36,690 nucleotides of DNA from positions 1 to 36,690 of the forward strand of contig JAHDCO010000040.1 of NCBI GenBank assembly GCA_020629835.1, written 5' to 3'. Every line of letters starts with the position of its first letter. The first letter of the stretch is position 1. The DNA comes from Granulosicoccaceae bacterium. GTDB lineage: Bacteria > Pseudomonadota > Gammaproteobacteria > Granulosicoccales > Granulosicoccaceae. Under the pieces are notes generated by a model. It searched no databases and was not told the origin of the DNA. It saw only the letters and a list, made by a program, of their open reading frames with translations. This document shows, piece after piece, positions 19,973-28,443 of the stretch. A program made the position numbers and the translations under genes.

Positions 19973-20322
19973 CCAGCCTACTTCTTAAAGGCTGATTAGT
20001 ACCCAGCCGCAGCTTCTAACATTTAGAAGCTGCGGCTTTTTTATGCCCTGATGGTAGACCGACTCTACAAGAGTGTTAAAGCGCCTCATTATCTAAAGTA
20101 AGACAAAAAGTTTCACTTAAGCTGGTGCAAGGGCTTTGCGCTTGTCTTTAGCTGCACTCTATTACCAGTTTGAGAACTACGACTGCAAACCCGTTCTCAT
20201 CCTTTCTCACTTGCGCCAACGAGGGCTTCATATCCACCTGTATCAGGACGATTTACAGTTTGCCCGTGGCCGCGATACAAAAGTCTAGGCCATTTCTTTA
20301 ACCCTCAAGGGTGTAAGTCTTG
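19973..20322. other. 350-bp intergenic region between the two lipoprotein/LruC modules
   Basis: The first 70 bp hold the terminator of copy 1. The remainder is the upstream region of copy 2, with GTTCTCATC at 20193-20201 (130 nt before the ATG), GCCAACGAG at 20215 and GCCCGTGGCCG at 20262, matching the upstream region of copy 1. I see no gene or convincing promoter hexamers. Confidence 0.5.
20005..20042 (+). terminator. Strong intrinsic terminator after the first LruC gene
   Basis: A perfect 15-bp stem, AGCCGCAGCTTCTAA (20005-20019) with TTAGAAGCTGCGGCT (20023-20037), has the 3-nt loop CAT and is followed by a run of T to 20042. It ends copy 1 of the module. Confidence 0.92.
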
Positions 20323-20838
20323 ATGAAAAACCAAAAAATAAAATTAGGCACTGCCTTCATCGTTATGTCTTCATTACTTACTGCTTGCGGGTCACCCAGC
20401 AGTACGGGAGACCAGCCCTTACTAGGAGCCGCTGTTGGATCGGGAGAGCCGGTAAACAACGAACCTGCACCCGCGTCATTTGTCACTTTGGATAATGAAG
20501 AACTCAGTAACATCACGGACGTACCTGAAACAAAAACTGCTGACCTGTTAGTACAAGACGACTTTACCTTCAGCACAGCCCGCTTGGAAAATGTTTCTTT
20601 ATACATACCTGAAGCAAGCGCCATGGAAGCTGAAGCATCGTTTTGCACCGATTACACAGAGCAAGCAGACGGAAGCTTCGACGTGAACTACAACAGCTGT
20701 GTACTAACGGCTCCGTTAGTTGCAGGCGCACTGACCGAGGAACTGGACTTAGTTAACCAATTCAACAAAGCATTAGCGGTTGTTTGGTTTGAAGATACCT
20801 CTATGGCACCTGTGTTCAGAGAGTTCCAATTCGATTAA
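20323..20838 (+). CDS. Lipoprotein of unknown family, copy 2 of tandem module
   Basis: The 171-residue product starts at the ATG at 20323; a TTG just before it (20320) is in frame but less likely. Lipobox LLTAC is followed by CGSPSSTGDQPLLGAA, nearly the same as copy 1. The mature part carries the same pair of cysteines (CTDYTEQADGSFDVNYNSC) and ends FREFQFD. Conserved blocks between copies include LDNEELSNITDVPETKTADL and AVVWFEDTSMAPVF. The family is not recognised. AAGGG at 20307-20311 could act as a weak ribosome binding site. It lies 163 bp before the second LruC gene. Confidence 0.85.
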   Translation: MKNQKIKLGTAFIVMSSLLTACGSPSSTGDQPLLGAAVGSGEPVNNEPAPASFVTLDNEELSNITDVPETKTADLLVQDDFTFSTARLENVSLYIPEASAMEAEASFCTDYTEQADGSFDVNYNSCVLTAPLVAGALTEELDLVNQFNKALAVVWFEDTSMAPVFREFQFD

Positions 20839-21001
20839 ATCCGTTTGACAAAGAATTTTTTGATCCTTTACTACCAGAACCCGCTTCCGCTAGCGATCAA
20901 GAGTGAAACTCAATAGCGTGTACAAGACAGGTGGTTTGGAGGACCTTAAGTTTTTCCGTCAGCCACGCTAACCCTTAAAATAAAAAGCAAGAGTACGCAT
21001 C

Positions 21002-23185
21002 ATGAAAAAAGTACCTCAGCTCAGACTAGTCACCTCCTGCCTAATGGCGATTGGTCTAAACGCATCTCCCCTATCAACTGCCGTTGCAGACCAATTTGCA
21101 GGCAATGATTTCGCACCTACAGCCTTTAGCGAGTGTTCTTCGGAAGCGTTCCTGACACAGGGTCGGACGTCAGTCACCTACGGCATAAACCTGCTTACCG
21201 GCGACTATCACATTGCAGACGATGACAACGGTGGCGATGGAAGCGTACCTGTCGTTCAGTTAAACGGATTAGGGTTTAACCCTCAGGATCGATTCATCTA
21301 CGGTTGGAGTTACACACACGGCCAGCCTGCCAGAATTCATTCTGACTATTCTGTTGAGCCATTTGGCACTGACACAAACATTACTAACCAAAACTATTAC
21401 ATCGGTGATGTATCGATCACACACAACCGTTATTACGTCTATCGACAAGGGAGCAGCTATGGGCTGTACTTCTTTGAGTTAGACCCATCTAATCCTAACT
21501 ACCAGGTCATGCAACGAGTACCGAACAGTCAGAATATGAATGTTCGTGCCTACGATATCGCGTTCCATCCAACCAGCGGTGCAGCTTATATGGTGGACCG
21601 TTTTGGCATTCTGTTTATGATCGATGTTGATGCTGGTACTGCCACAAGAATGGGCGATACCGGGGAACCGGGCACTTACGGGGCAGCCTACTTTGATCCA
21701 AACGGCAATCTGTACGTGAGTCGTAACCAGGACGGTCAAATCTTCCGTATCGCTATTGATGCAGGCTCTACAACGGCTGAATTTTTCGCAGCGGGTCCTA
21801 AGTCGGGTATCAACGACGGCTATCGATGTGCGATTGCTGACTTACCGGTTGCTGCAGCCGACAGCATTGATTTCGGTGACGCACCGGACAGCTACGGAAC
21901 CACACTGGCAAACAATGGCGCGCGGCACGGCATATCCGACCCTAGTGCGACTAACACAGTACGTTTAGGCAGCCTTCTAGACGGTGAAACCGATGCGTAT
22001 CATTACCCGTTGAGTGACAATGACAACGGTGCGGATGAAGACGGCATTGTGTTCATCTCAAACATCGTTCAACACCAAGTTGCGCGTGTGTCTGTGGATG
22101 CACCGAACGGCGGTATCCTGAGCGCGTGGATTGATGTAGATCAGAATGGTAGCTTCGACAGTACCGAACAAGTTATCACAGACACCTTGTTAAATCCTGG
22201 TGAGCAGGTGGTTGCTTACACAGTACCGTCTAACCTAGTCGCAGGCGACTCCTGGGCTCGATTTAGAATCTCCAGTGTGTCAGGTGTAGAAGCCATTGGT
22301 GGTGCACCCGATGGCGAGGTTGAAGACTATCAAGTTACGCTGATCGAAGATCCGATTGTTGCTTCAACGTTTCCTTCACGTACGGGTTGGGCGACAGTGG
22401 CTTTCGAAGACAACTGGCCCTTTGAAGGTGACTACGACATGAATGATTTAGTCACACAGCTTCGCACCACGACTTATCGAGACTCTCGTGGCGCTCTGAA
22501 AGTGGACATCAGCGGGCGAGTCATGGCGTCCGGTGCATCGTACGAAAACGGTTTCGCCGTACGCTTGCCGGGTATCGAACGCGCATCGGTTGATGAAGCT
22601 AACGTAACCTTCACAATCAACGATCGCGCTGTGCCACAAAATCCACTGGAGGCTGATCGAAAAGAAGCCATCTTGATCATTACCGAAAATGTGTTTAATC
22701 ACGTAGGTACGGGTCAAGACTGCAGTTATTACCGAACCGAGCCTGGCTGTGGTGTACCTATTGAATTTACGTTCAAGGTAACCGTACCGTTCAACGAGCC
22801 GCAAACTACAAAGTTAACCGGTATCTTTGATCCCTTTTTGTTCGCAACGCCAGGTGCGTTCCACGGTGCACACTTTACCTCTGCACCAGGTCGTGCTTAC
22901 GAGATTCATCTTAAGAATCAAGCGCCAACTGAAGCTTTTGATACAAGCTTTTTCGCTAGCGTGGGTCAAGATCGATCAAGACCAGAAGAAGATCTGTATT
23001 ACCTGACCGGTAATGGCCTACCCTGGGCATTAGTCATCGGTGACGATTGGCTACACCCAAGAGAGCATGTGGAAATCTCGGATGCGTATCCAAAGTTTAG
23101 AGACTGGGCAACCAGTAACGGTCAACAAGACGCTGACTGGTTCACTTTGGAGAATGCGGAGCTACCACTGGTGTACACCGAGTAA
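21002..23185 (+). CDS. Secreted LruC/GEVEDY-domain protein, copy 2
   Basis: The 727-residue paralogue of the first LruC protein has the same layout: signal peptide ending STAVA (cleavage after A29), an N-terminal DUF6923-like region starting DQFAGNDFAPTAF, a GEVEDY domain from about residue 290 (FGDAPDSYGT, DVDQNGSFD, GEVEDY at 438-443), and an LruC domain from about 465 (FEDNWPFEGDYDMNDLV) to GDDWLHPREHVEISDAYP near the C-terminus. The extra residues relative to copy 1 are mostly an acidic glycine-rich insert near residue 73 (DDDNGGDGSVP). The cysteine pairs are conserved. The C-terminus, LPLVYTE, matches LPLVFTE-like MPLVFTE of copy 1. It is followed by a terminator and converges on ponA. 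Function is unknown; surface or periplasmic location is inferred from the signal peptide. Confidence 0.85.
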   Translation: MKKVPQLRLVTSCLMAIGLNASPLSTAVADQFAGNDFAPTAFSECSSEAFLTQGRTSVTYGINLLTGDYHIADDDNGGDGSVPVVQLNGLGFNPQDRFIYGWSYTHGQPARIHSDYSVEPFGTDTNITNQNYYIGDVSITHNRYYVYRQGSSYGLYFFELDPSNPNYQVMQRVPNSQNMNVRAYDIAFHPTSGAAYMVDRFGILFMIDVDAGTATRMGDTGEPGTYGAAYFDPNGNLYVSRNQDGQIFRIAIDAGSTTAEFFAAGPKSGINDGYRCAIADLPVAAADSIDFGDAPDSYGTTLANNGARHGISDPSATNTVRLGSLLDGETDAYHYPLSDNDNGADEDGIVFISNIVQHQVARVSVDAPNGGILSAWIDVDQNGSFDSTEQVITDTLLNPGEQVVAYTVPSNLVAGDSWARFRISSVSGVEAIGGAPDGEVEDYQVTLIEDPIVASTFPSRTGWATVAFEDNWPFEGDYDMNDLVTQLRTTTYRDSRGALKVDISGRVMASGASYENGFAVRLPGIERASVDEANVTFTINDRAVPQNPLEADRKEAILIITENVFNHVGTGQDCSYYRTEPGCGVPIEFTFKVTVPFNEPQTTKLTGIFDPFLFATPGAFHGAHFTSAPGRAYEIHLKNQAPTEAFDTSFFASVGQDRSRPEEDLYYLTGNGLPWALVIGDDWLHPREHVEISDAYPKFRDWATSNGQQDADWFTLENAELPLVYTE

Positions 23186-23222
23186 CTGCTAAACGTATCC
23201 CGGTTTAACAGCCGGTGCACAC

Positions 23223-23261
23223 AAAGCCGTAAGTTCGCAAGTAAGCGGGCTTACGGCTTTT
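23223..23261 (+). terminator. Probable terminator after the second LruC gene
   Basis: AAAGCCGTAAG (23223-23233) pairs with CTTACGGCTTT (23250-23260), followed by T and TGTCGTTT. The 16-nt loop contains GTAAGC, which can alternatively pair with GCTTAC (23249-23254), giving two mutually exclusive stems. It lies in the convergent gap with ponA. Confidence 0.7.
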
Positions 23262-23307
23262 GTCGTTTCAAAAAAAAGATAAAGAACCCTCGAGCTAACA
23301 GACGCTT

Positions 23308-25917
23308 CTAAAAGAGTTCTTCAACCGCTTCTTTTTGATCTTGCCGACTGGCGGGAGCGGCAACAACACCGTTACTGGATGCCGTGGTGGCTCGTGGCGC
23401 AGCTTGTGTCTTGGTGACTTCGGGTTGGTTCTCGGCGTAGAAGTATTCCAGCAAGGTTTCACCGCCACTGTCTCCAGCAGATGGCTGACCTGACTTCCAG
23501 TCGATACGTACACGTTCTAAACCTTCAGGCTCAGGCAGCGGTTCGTCTTCAACCCCTTGCAACATGGTTTGCATGTACTCGGTCCAGATCGGCAACGCGG
23601 CTACACCACCGGCCTCTCCTCGCCCTAAAGGATCGAGCCCATCTGAGCCAATCCAGGCCGCAGCCACGTGGTCTTTGCTAAACCCGGAGAACCACGCGTC
23701 CAATTGGTTATTGGTTGTACCCGTTTTACCGCCTAAGTCGGATCTACCCAGCGCTTCTCCCGCCCGTCTGGCGGTGCCGCGGCGAACCACATCGCGCATC
23801 ATGCTGTTCATGATGTAGGCGTTGCGAGGGTCCACAACCAACGGGGCGTTTACGATATCCAGTTGCATGACTGCCTCGCGCGGGTCGTAGTCCGAACTGA
23901 TTTCACCGGTGTCGGGGTCAACTTCAGCCACTAAAGTCGGTCGGGTACTCAGGCCCAGTGTCTCCGCGCGCATTTCTTCAACCATGGTGCTTTTCACAGC
24001 CGGGTCGCAATCGTCGCAGAGCACCACTTTCGGTGCGGTATAGATCACGTTACCGCGGGGGTCTTCAATACGTTCAATAAAGTGCGGTTCAATTTTGTAT
24101 CCGCCATTGGCAAACACACCAAACGAAGAAGCCAACTCCATGGGCGTCACACTGGCGCTGCCTAAGGACAATGACAAGTCAGGCGGCATGTGCTGCTCTT
24201 CAAATCCAAAACGCTTGGCGTGATCGATGGCGAAGGGCACAGTAATTTCTCTGAGTACTCGAATGGAAACCAGGTTACGACTTTTCACCAGCGCTTCTCT
24301 GAGGCGCGTGGGGCCGAAAAAACGTCCACTGTAGTTTTGTGGCCGCCATTCACCCTCCAACGCTGCATCGTGGAAAACCACAGGGGCGTCGTTGTAAATG
24401 GTGGCCGGCGTATCGCCGTATTCCAATGCAGCGGAGTAAATGAACGGTTTAAAGGTGGAGCCAGGTTGCCTGCGCGCCTGTGTTACGCGATTGAACTTAC
24501 TGCGGTAATAATCAAAACCGCCCACCAAGGCCTGGATTTGCCCCGTGGTAGGAGACACCGACACAAACGCGCCTTCTACGCTGGGTTCCTGTACAAAGCG
24601 GGCTGTGCCGTCGTTCCGCATTTGAATGTTGATGACATCACCGACGTTGAGTACCTCATTAACCGCGGTAATCTCATCACCCCGTTCATCCACGCTGATG
24701 CGCTCTCTGGCCCATTCCACGGCAGCCAAATCAAAACTAAACTCCGCGCCTTCCCGGGTAATTACCACAGCCTGCTCTGGCGAGACAGCCACGACCGCGG
24801 CCGGCATGAGGTCACCGTATTCGGGGTAGGTATCCAACTGTTCGAACAATAGATCGGCATCGGCGAGGATTTCCGGGTCCAAAGTATCCACAGGGCCTTG
24901 ATAGCCGTGACGCAACTCGTAGTTATACAACGCGTTGCGAAGCGCCAGATTAGCCGCTTCCTGGGCCTTGGAATCAATGGTGGTGAACACCCGGTACCCG
25001 GCCGTGGCCCAGGTATCTCCAAACAGGTTCTTGATGCGCGTGCGCGCCATTTCACCGACGTAGTTGGCCTCCACATCGGGTTTCACCACATATTGACTGG
25101 CGGTAACCGGGGCATTTTTGGCTGACGTGTAATCAGTGGCGCTGATCATGCCCAAATCCAGCATACGACCGAGCACATAGTTTCTTCGAATCGTGGCCCG
25201 CTCGGGGTTGACGATTGGATTGAACGTCGATGGGGCTTTGGGCAAGCCGGCCAGCATGGCCGCCTCGGGCAGCGTCAGATCGCCGATGTCTTTGTTGTAG
25301 TAAACCCGTGCGGCGGCCGCAAATCCGTACGCTCGTTGGCCTAAGTAAATTTTATTAATGTAGAGCTCAAGGATTTGGTCTTTGGCCAGTTCCCGTTCGA
25401 TTTTCAGTGACAGGAAAATCTCAGTGAGTTTTCGTGCGTAGGTACGATCACGGGTTAAGAAGAAGTTTCTGGCCACCTGCATGGTGATGGTACTGCCGCC
25501 CGGCCCTTTTTTACCGGTTTTGACCAAGTGCAAACCGGCGCGAGCCAGACCTTGCCACGCCACACCAGGATGAGAATAAAAGTGCTGATCTTCAGACGCG
25601 ATGATGGCGTTTGACAGAATGTCGGGCACTTCAGAAATAAACACCGGCTCACGCCGTTTCTCGCCGTATTCAGCCACCAACTGACCATCGCTGGTAAACA
25701 CGCGCATGGGCATTTGCAACTGCACCTCGCTGAGGTGAGCCACGTCAGGCAGCGTGGGAGAGATTTTTGAGTACAGGTAGCCCGCACCAGCCACGACGAT
25801 TAATGCTGCACAAAAACCGAATATGGCAAGCCATTTGAATGTTATTCGCCACCAGCTGGTTCCAGTGCGCTTGCTACGGCGGCGTCTATGGTGGCGGCGG
25901 GATGATGATCTAGGCAT
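23308..25917 (-). CDS. ponA: Penicillin-binding protein 1A (bifunctional glycosyltransferase/transpeptidase)
   Basis: Class A PBP that polymerises and cross-links peptidoglycan in the periplasm, anchored in the inner membrane. The 869-residue product has a basic cytoplasmic start (RRHHRRRRSKR), a membrane helix at about 28-50, a GT51 domain with catalytic E109 in SEDQHFYSHPG, GGSTITMQVARNFFLT and ELYINKIYLGQRAYG, and a transpeptidase domain with S487-TFK (PGSTFKPF), SRN (about residue 538) and K731-TG (GGKTGTTNNQ). An OB-like insert between them is typical of PBP1A. The symbol mrcA is used in enterics. It is divergent from pilM, the conserved order in Pseudomonas-like genomes. Confidence 0.97.
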   Translation of the reverse strand: MPRSSSRRHHRRRRSKRTGTSWWRITFKWLAIFGFCAALIVVAGAGYLYSKISPTLPDVAHLSEVQLQMPMRVFTSDGQLVAEYGEKRREPVFISEVPDILSNAIIASEDQHFYSHPGVAWQGLARAGLHLVKTGKKGPGGSTITMQVARNFFLTRDRTYARKLTEIFLSLKIERELAKDQILELYINKIYLGQRAYGFAAAARVYYNKDIGDLTLPEAAMLAGLPKAPSTFNPIVNPERATIRRNYVLGRMLDLGMISATDYTSAKNAPVTASQYVVKPDVEANYVGEMARTRIKNLFGDTWATAGYRVFTTIDSKAQEAANLALRNALYNYELRHGYQGPVDTLDPEILADADLLFEQLDTYPEYGDLMPAAVVAVSPEQAVVITREGAEFSFDLAAVEWARERISVDERGDEITAVNEVLNVGDVINIQMRNDGTARFVQEPSVEGAFVSVSPTTGQIQALVGGFDYYRSKFNRVTQARRQPGSTFKPFIYSAALEYGDTPATIYNDAPVVFHDAALEGEWRPQNYSGRFFGPTRLREALVKSRNLVSIRVLREITVPFAIDHAKRFGFEEQHMPPDLSLSLGSASVTPMELASSFGVFANGGYKIEPHFIERIEDPRGNVIYTAPKVVLCDDCDPAVKSTMVEEMRAETLGLSTRPTLVAEVDPDTGEISSDYDPREAVMQLDIVNAPLVVDPRNAYIMNSMMRDVVRRGTARRAGEALGRSDLGGKTGTTNNQLDAWFSGFSKDHVAAAWIGSDGLDPLGRGEAGGVAALPIWTEYMQTMLQGVEDEPLPEPEGLERVRIDWKSGQPSAGDSGGETLLEYFYAENQPEVTKTQAAPRATTASSNGVVAAPASRQDQKEAVEELF

Positions 25918-25949
25918 GAGGTGCCGTGAAATCCTGATGTGAGGGTCGA

Positions 25950-25976
25950 ATTATATCAACTGAAACAACGCGTCAA
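25950..25976 (-). promoter_or_regulatory. Possible promoter of ponA
   Basis: On the minus strand TTGACG (25976-25971) and TATAAT (25955-25950) are 15 bp apart, a short but usable spacing, about 33 bp before the ponA start. Confidence 0.5.
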
Positions 25977-26168
25977 TGCGATGTTTTGGTGGTTTTCAAC
26001 TTCGACACAAACCGTCAGTATTCTGCCGCTTTTACGCCCGGATCGCAGCTGAACACTCAAGGCCCTTGACCCGGCCAACGGAGGACTGCAGCACGAATTA
26101 GCCAAGCACTGTGAGCGAATTCACTCGCGAAACTAAAGCTTTGTCTCAGTTCGGGCGCTAAACACGAC

Positions 26169-27227
26169 ATGGCACTCAAATCTAGAAAACCTGGCCTCGT
26201 AGGCTTAGATATCACCGCAACATCGGTCAAATTGCTTGAACTAAAGCTGACCGGTAAGAAACCAAAAGTGGTGAGCTATACCGTTGAGCCTTTACCGGCT
26301 AATGCGGTCAACGAGAAAAATCTGCAAGACGTGGAAGCCGTTGGTGAGGCTATTCGACGTGCAGTAAAGCGCTCAGGCACCAAAACCAAAACTTGCGCGG
26401 TAGCGGTACCCAGCGCCATGGTTATCACCAAAGTCATTCAGATGCCCGAAGGGCTGAAAGAATACGAAATGGATGCACAGATTCAGCTTGAAGCGGATCA
26501 GTACATTCCCTATGCGCTTGAGGAAGTTAATCTCGATTTTCATGTAATCGGTCCTTCCAGCGATGCCGATGGCTACGTTGACGTATTGCTCGCTGCCTCA
26601 CGCAGTGAAAACGTTGAAGACCGAACCGCAGCTGCACAAATTGGCGGATTGGACGTACGAATCGTAGACGTTGAACCGTACACGATGGAAAGCGCGTTTC
26701 AGCTAATCAAACATCAAGTGCCCAACGATGGCATGGAACAGACCGTTGCCATTCTTGACGTGGGTGCCAGCATGACCAGCTTATCTATCCTGCGCGATCA
26801 GAAGCTGGTCTATACCCGCGAACAACCGTTTGGCGGAAAACAACTCACCGAAGAAATCATGCGCCGTTACGGCCTGTCTTACGAAGACGCAGGCCGGGTT
26901 AAGCGAGTCGGTGGTTTACCTGACAACTACGAACCCGAAGTTCTGGCGCCGTTCCGAGACCTCATGGTTCAGCAAGCTAACCGCTTCTTGCAGTTCTTCT
27001 TCTCTGCCGACAAGAACGACTATGTGGATCAGATCGTTTTAGCTGGCGGTTGTACGGGTATTCCCGGTATCGCAGAACTGATTGAGCAGCGCATCGGCAC
27101 ACCAACCACCATTGTTGATCCGTTCGCGCACATGGCGGTCGGTTCTGACATTCCATCACAACGTTTAAAAGACGACGGACCTGCAATGATGATTGCCTGT
27201 GGGCTCGCACTGCGAGGAGCCGACTGA
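26169..27227 (+). CDS. pilM: Type IV pilus assembly protein PilM
   Basis: Cytoplasmic actin-like ATP-binding protein that binds the N-terminus of PilN and forms the inner-membrane alignment complex of the type IV pilus. The 352-residue product starts with LVGLDITATSVKLLEL (phosphate 1 loop), and has VAILDVGASMTSLSIL and LAGGCTGIPGIAELIE, the other actin-like nucleotide-binding motifs. It has no membrane segment. Its TGA stop overlaps the pilN start codon. The ponA-pilM gap (about 250 bp) should hold the promoter of the pil genes, but no convincing forward hexamer pair is seen. Confidence 0.97.
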   Translation: MALKSRKPGLVGLDITATSVKLLELKLTGKKPKVVSYTVEPLPANAVNEKNLQDVEAVGEAIRRAVKRSGTKTKTCAVAVPSAMVITKVIQMPEGLKEYEMDAQIQLEADQYIPYALEEVNLDFHVIGPSSDADGYVDVLLAASRSENVEDRTAAAQIGGLDVRIVDVEPYTMESAFQLIKHQVPNDGMEQTVAILDVGASMTSLSILRDQKLVYTREQPFGGKQLTEEIMRRYGLSYEDAGRVKRVGGLPDNYEPEVLAPFRDLMVQQANRFLQFFFSADKNDYVDQIVLAGGCTGIPGIAELIEQRIGTPTTIVDPFAHMAVGSDIPSQRLKDDGPAMMIACGLALRGAD

Positions 27228-27805
27228 TGTCGACAAAGATCAACTTACTGCCCTGGCGTGAGGCGCACCGAAAGACCAAGAACACGGAGTTCTTTGTGGT
27301 GCTCGGTATATGCAGTGCGCTGGTGGGCTTACTCGGATTCGGCGGGTTTAAATACGCCGAGGACAAAGTTAACTTTCAGAACGAGCGCAACGGTCGACTA
27401 AACAACGAGATTGCGTTGTTGGCTGAAGAGCTAAAAGAGATCAAAGAGTTGGAGCAAACCAAAGCCAACTTGCTGGCTCGTATGGAAATCATTCAGCAAC
27501 TGCAAAGCCAGCGTCCGCAAATTGTTCATACCTTTCACGAAGTGGCTACGCGCATTCCTGATGGTGTGTTCTTACAGAACTTAAAGCAGTCCGATAACAA
27601 GCGCATGATTATCGAAGGCCGAGCAGAATCGAACGCTCGTGTATCAGCGCTGATGCGAACGCTTGACCGAAGTGACTACTTCAGCAATCCGAAGCTAGAA
27701 GTTATTGAGGCTGATCAGGACGACGGCGTTAGTACGTTTCGCCTGGTGATGAGCCAGGTATCACCGCACGCAGAAACTACGGAGGAAGAAGACAATGGCC
27801 TCTAG
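27227..27805 (+). CDS. pilN: Type IV pilus assembly protein PilN
   Basis: Inner-membrane protein of the alignment complex. The 192-residue product begins with MSTKINLLPWREAHRK, the conserved INLLPWR motif that docks on PilM, then one membrane helix (about 24-42), a coiled-coil segment rich in E, K and L (about 50-90) and a periplasmic ferredoxin-like domain. GAGGAG at 27214-27219 is its ribosome binding site. It overlaps pilM by one base and pilO by 11 bases. Confidence 0.96.
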   Translation: MSTKINLLPWREAHRKTKNTEFFVVLGICSALVGLLGFGGFKYAEDKVNFQNERNGRLNNEIALLAEELKEIKELEQTKANLLARMEIIQQLQSQRPQIVHTFHEVATRIPDGVFLQNLKQSDNKRMIIEGRAESNARVSALMRTLDRSDYFSNPKLEVIEADQDDGVSTFRLVMSQVSPHAETTEEEDNGL

Positions 27806-28439
27806 TAGCGCGATTGAAGAACTCAAGAACATCAATTTTGAGGAAGACTTAGTCAAGCGCATTGGTACGGCACCCATCATCGCCAGAATACTGGTGGTGG
27901 TACTGGCCGCCCTAACCATTCTTGGCTTGATGTGGCATTTCATGATCACACCTCAGTTCGATGCGCTTAAAACCGCTGAGATGAAAGAGATTGAGTTAAG
28001 AACCATATTCGATCATGAGTCAGCCAAAGCAGCCAACCGTGGCGCGTACGTCGAACAGCTGGAAGAAATGAAGAAGACGTTCAACGTCATGCTTCGTCAG
28101 CTACCAAACGAAACCGACATTGAAAGTCTGCTCGTGGATTTGTCTCAAACCAGTGTAGCCAGTGGCTTGGACGTTGAATACTTCAAACCAGAACTTGAAG
28201 TACCCAGAGAGTTCTACGCGGAATATCCGATCAAAATCAGTGTGACTGGCGGGTATCACCAGTTCGGTCAATTTGTTAGCGGCCTTGCAGCTCTACCCCG
28301 AATCGTTACGTTATCGAACATCGAAATCCGAGATTCAACCGAGAGTGAGCGCCAACGAAACGGCCAAGACATCCCCATTGGTAAGAAGCTAAAGATGGAT
28401 CTTACCGCAACCACCTACCGCTACATTGAAGAGGAATAA
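27795..28439 (+). CDS. pilO: Type IV pilus assembly protein PilO
   Basis: Partner of PilN in the inner-membrane complex. The 214-residue product has a short cytoplasmic part, a membrane helix (about 32-53), a coiled-coil and the periplasmic domain with FNVMLRQLPNETDIESLLVDL (as LPNETDIESLL) and YHQFGQFVSGLAALPRIVTL (as FGQFVSGLAALPRI), typical of PilO. A strong ribosome binding site GGAGGA lies at 27781-27786. It starts inside the end of pilN. Confidence 0.96.
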   Translation: MASSSAIEELKNINFEEDLVKRIGTAPIIARILVVVLAALTILGLMWHFMITPQFDALKTAEMKEIELRTIFDHESAKAANRGAYVEQLEEMKKTFNVMLRQLPNETDIESLLVDLSQTSVASGLDVEYFKPELEVPREFYAEYPIKISVTGGYHQFGQFVSGLAALPRIVTLSNIEIRDSTESERQRNGQDIPIGKKLKMDLTATTYRYIEEE

Positions 28440-28443
28440 CACC

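Larger units (their letters stand above)
17006..23185 (+). repeat. Tandem duplication of a lipoprotein + LruC-protein gene pair
   Basis: Copy 1 spans 17006-19972 and copy 2 spans 20193-23185, in direct orientation. Both lipoproteins are 171 residues, the LruC proteins 721 and 727, and the intergenic gaps inside each pair are 155 and 163 bp. GTTCTCATC lies 130 nt before each lipoprotein ATG. At DNA level the copies are clearly diverged, so the duplication is not recent, while protein order and key motifs are kept. Confidence 0.9.

Noticed and set aside
24190-24852. Plus-strand frame of 220 codons
   Set aside because: Antisense to the transpeptidase region of ponA; no start signal or domain.
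26066-26071. TTGACC as the -35 of a pilM promoter
   Set aside because: No acceptable -10 hexamer lies 15-19 bp downstream.
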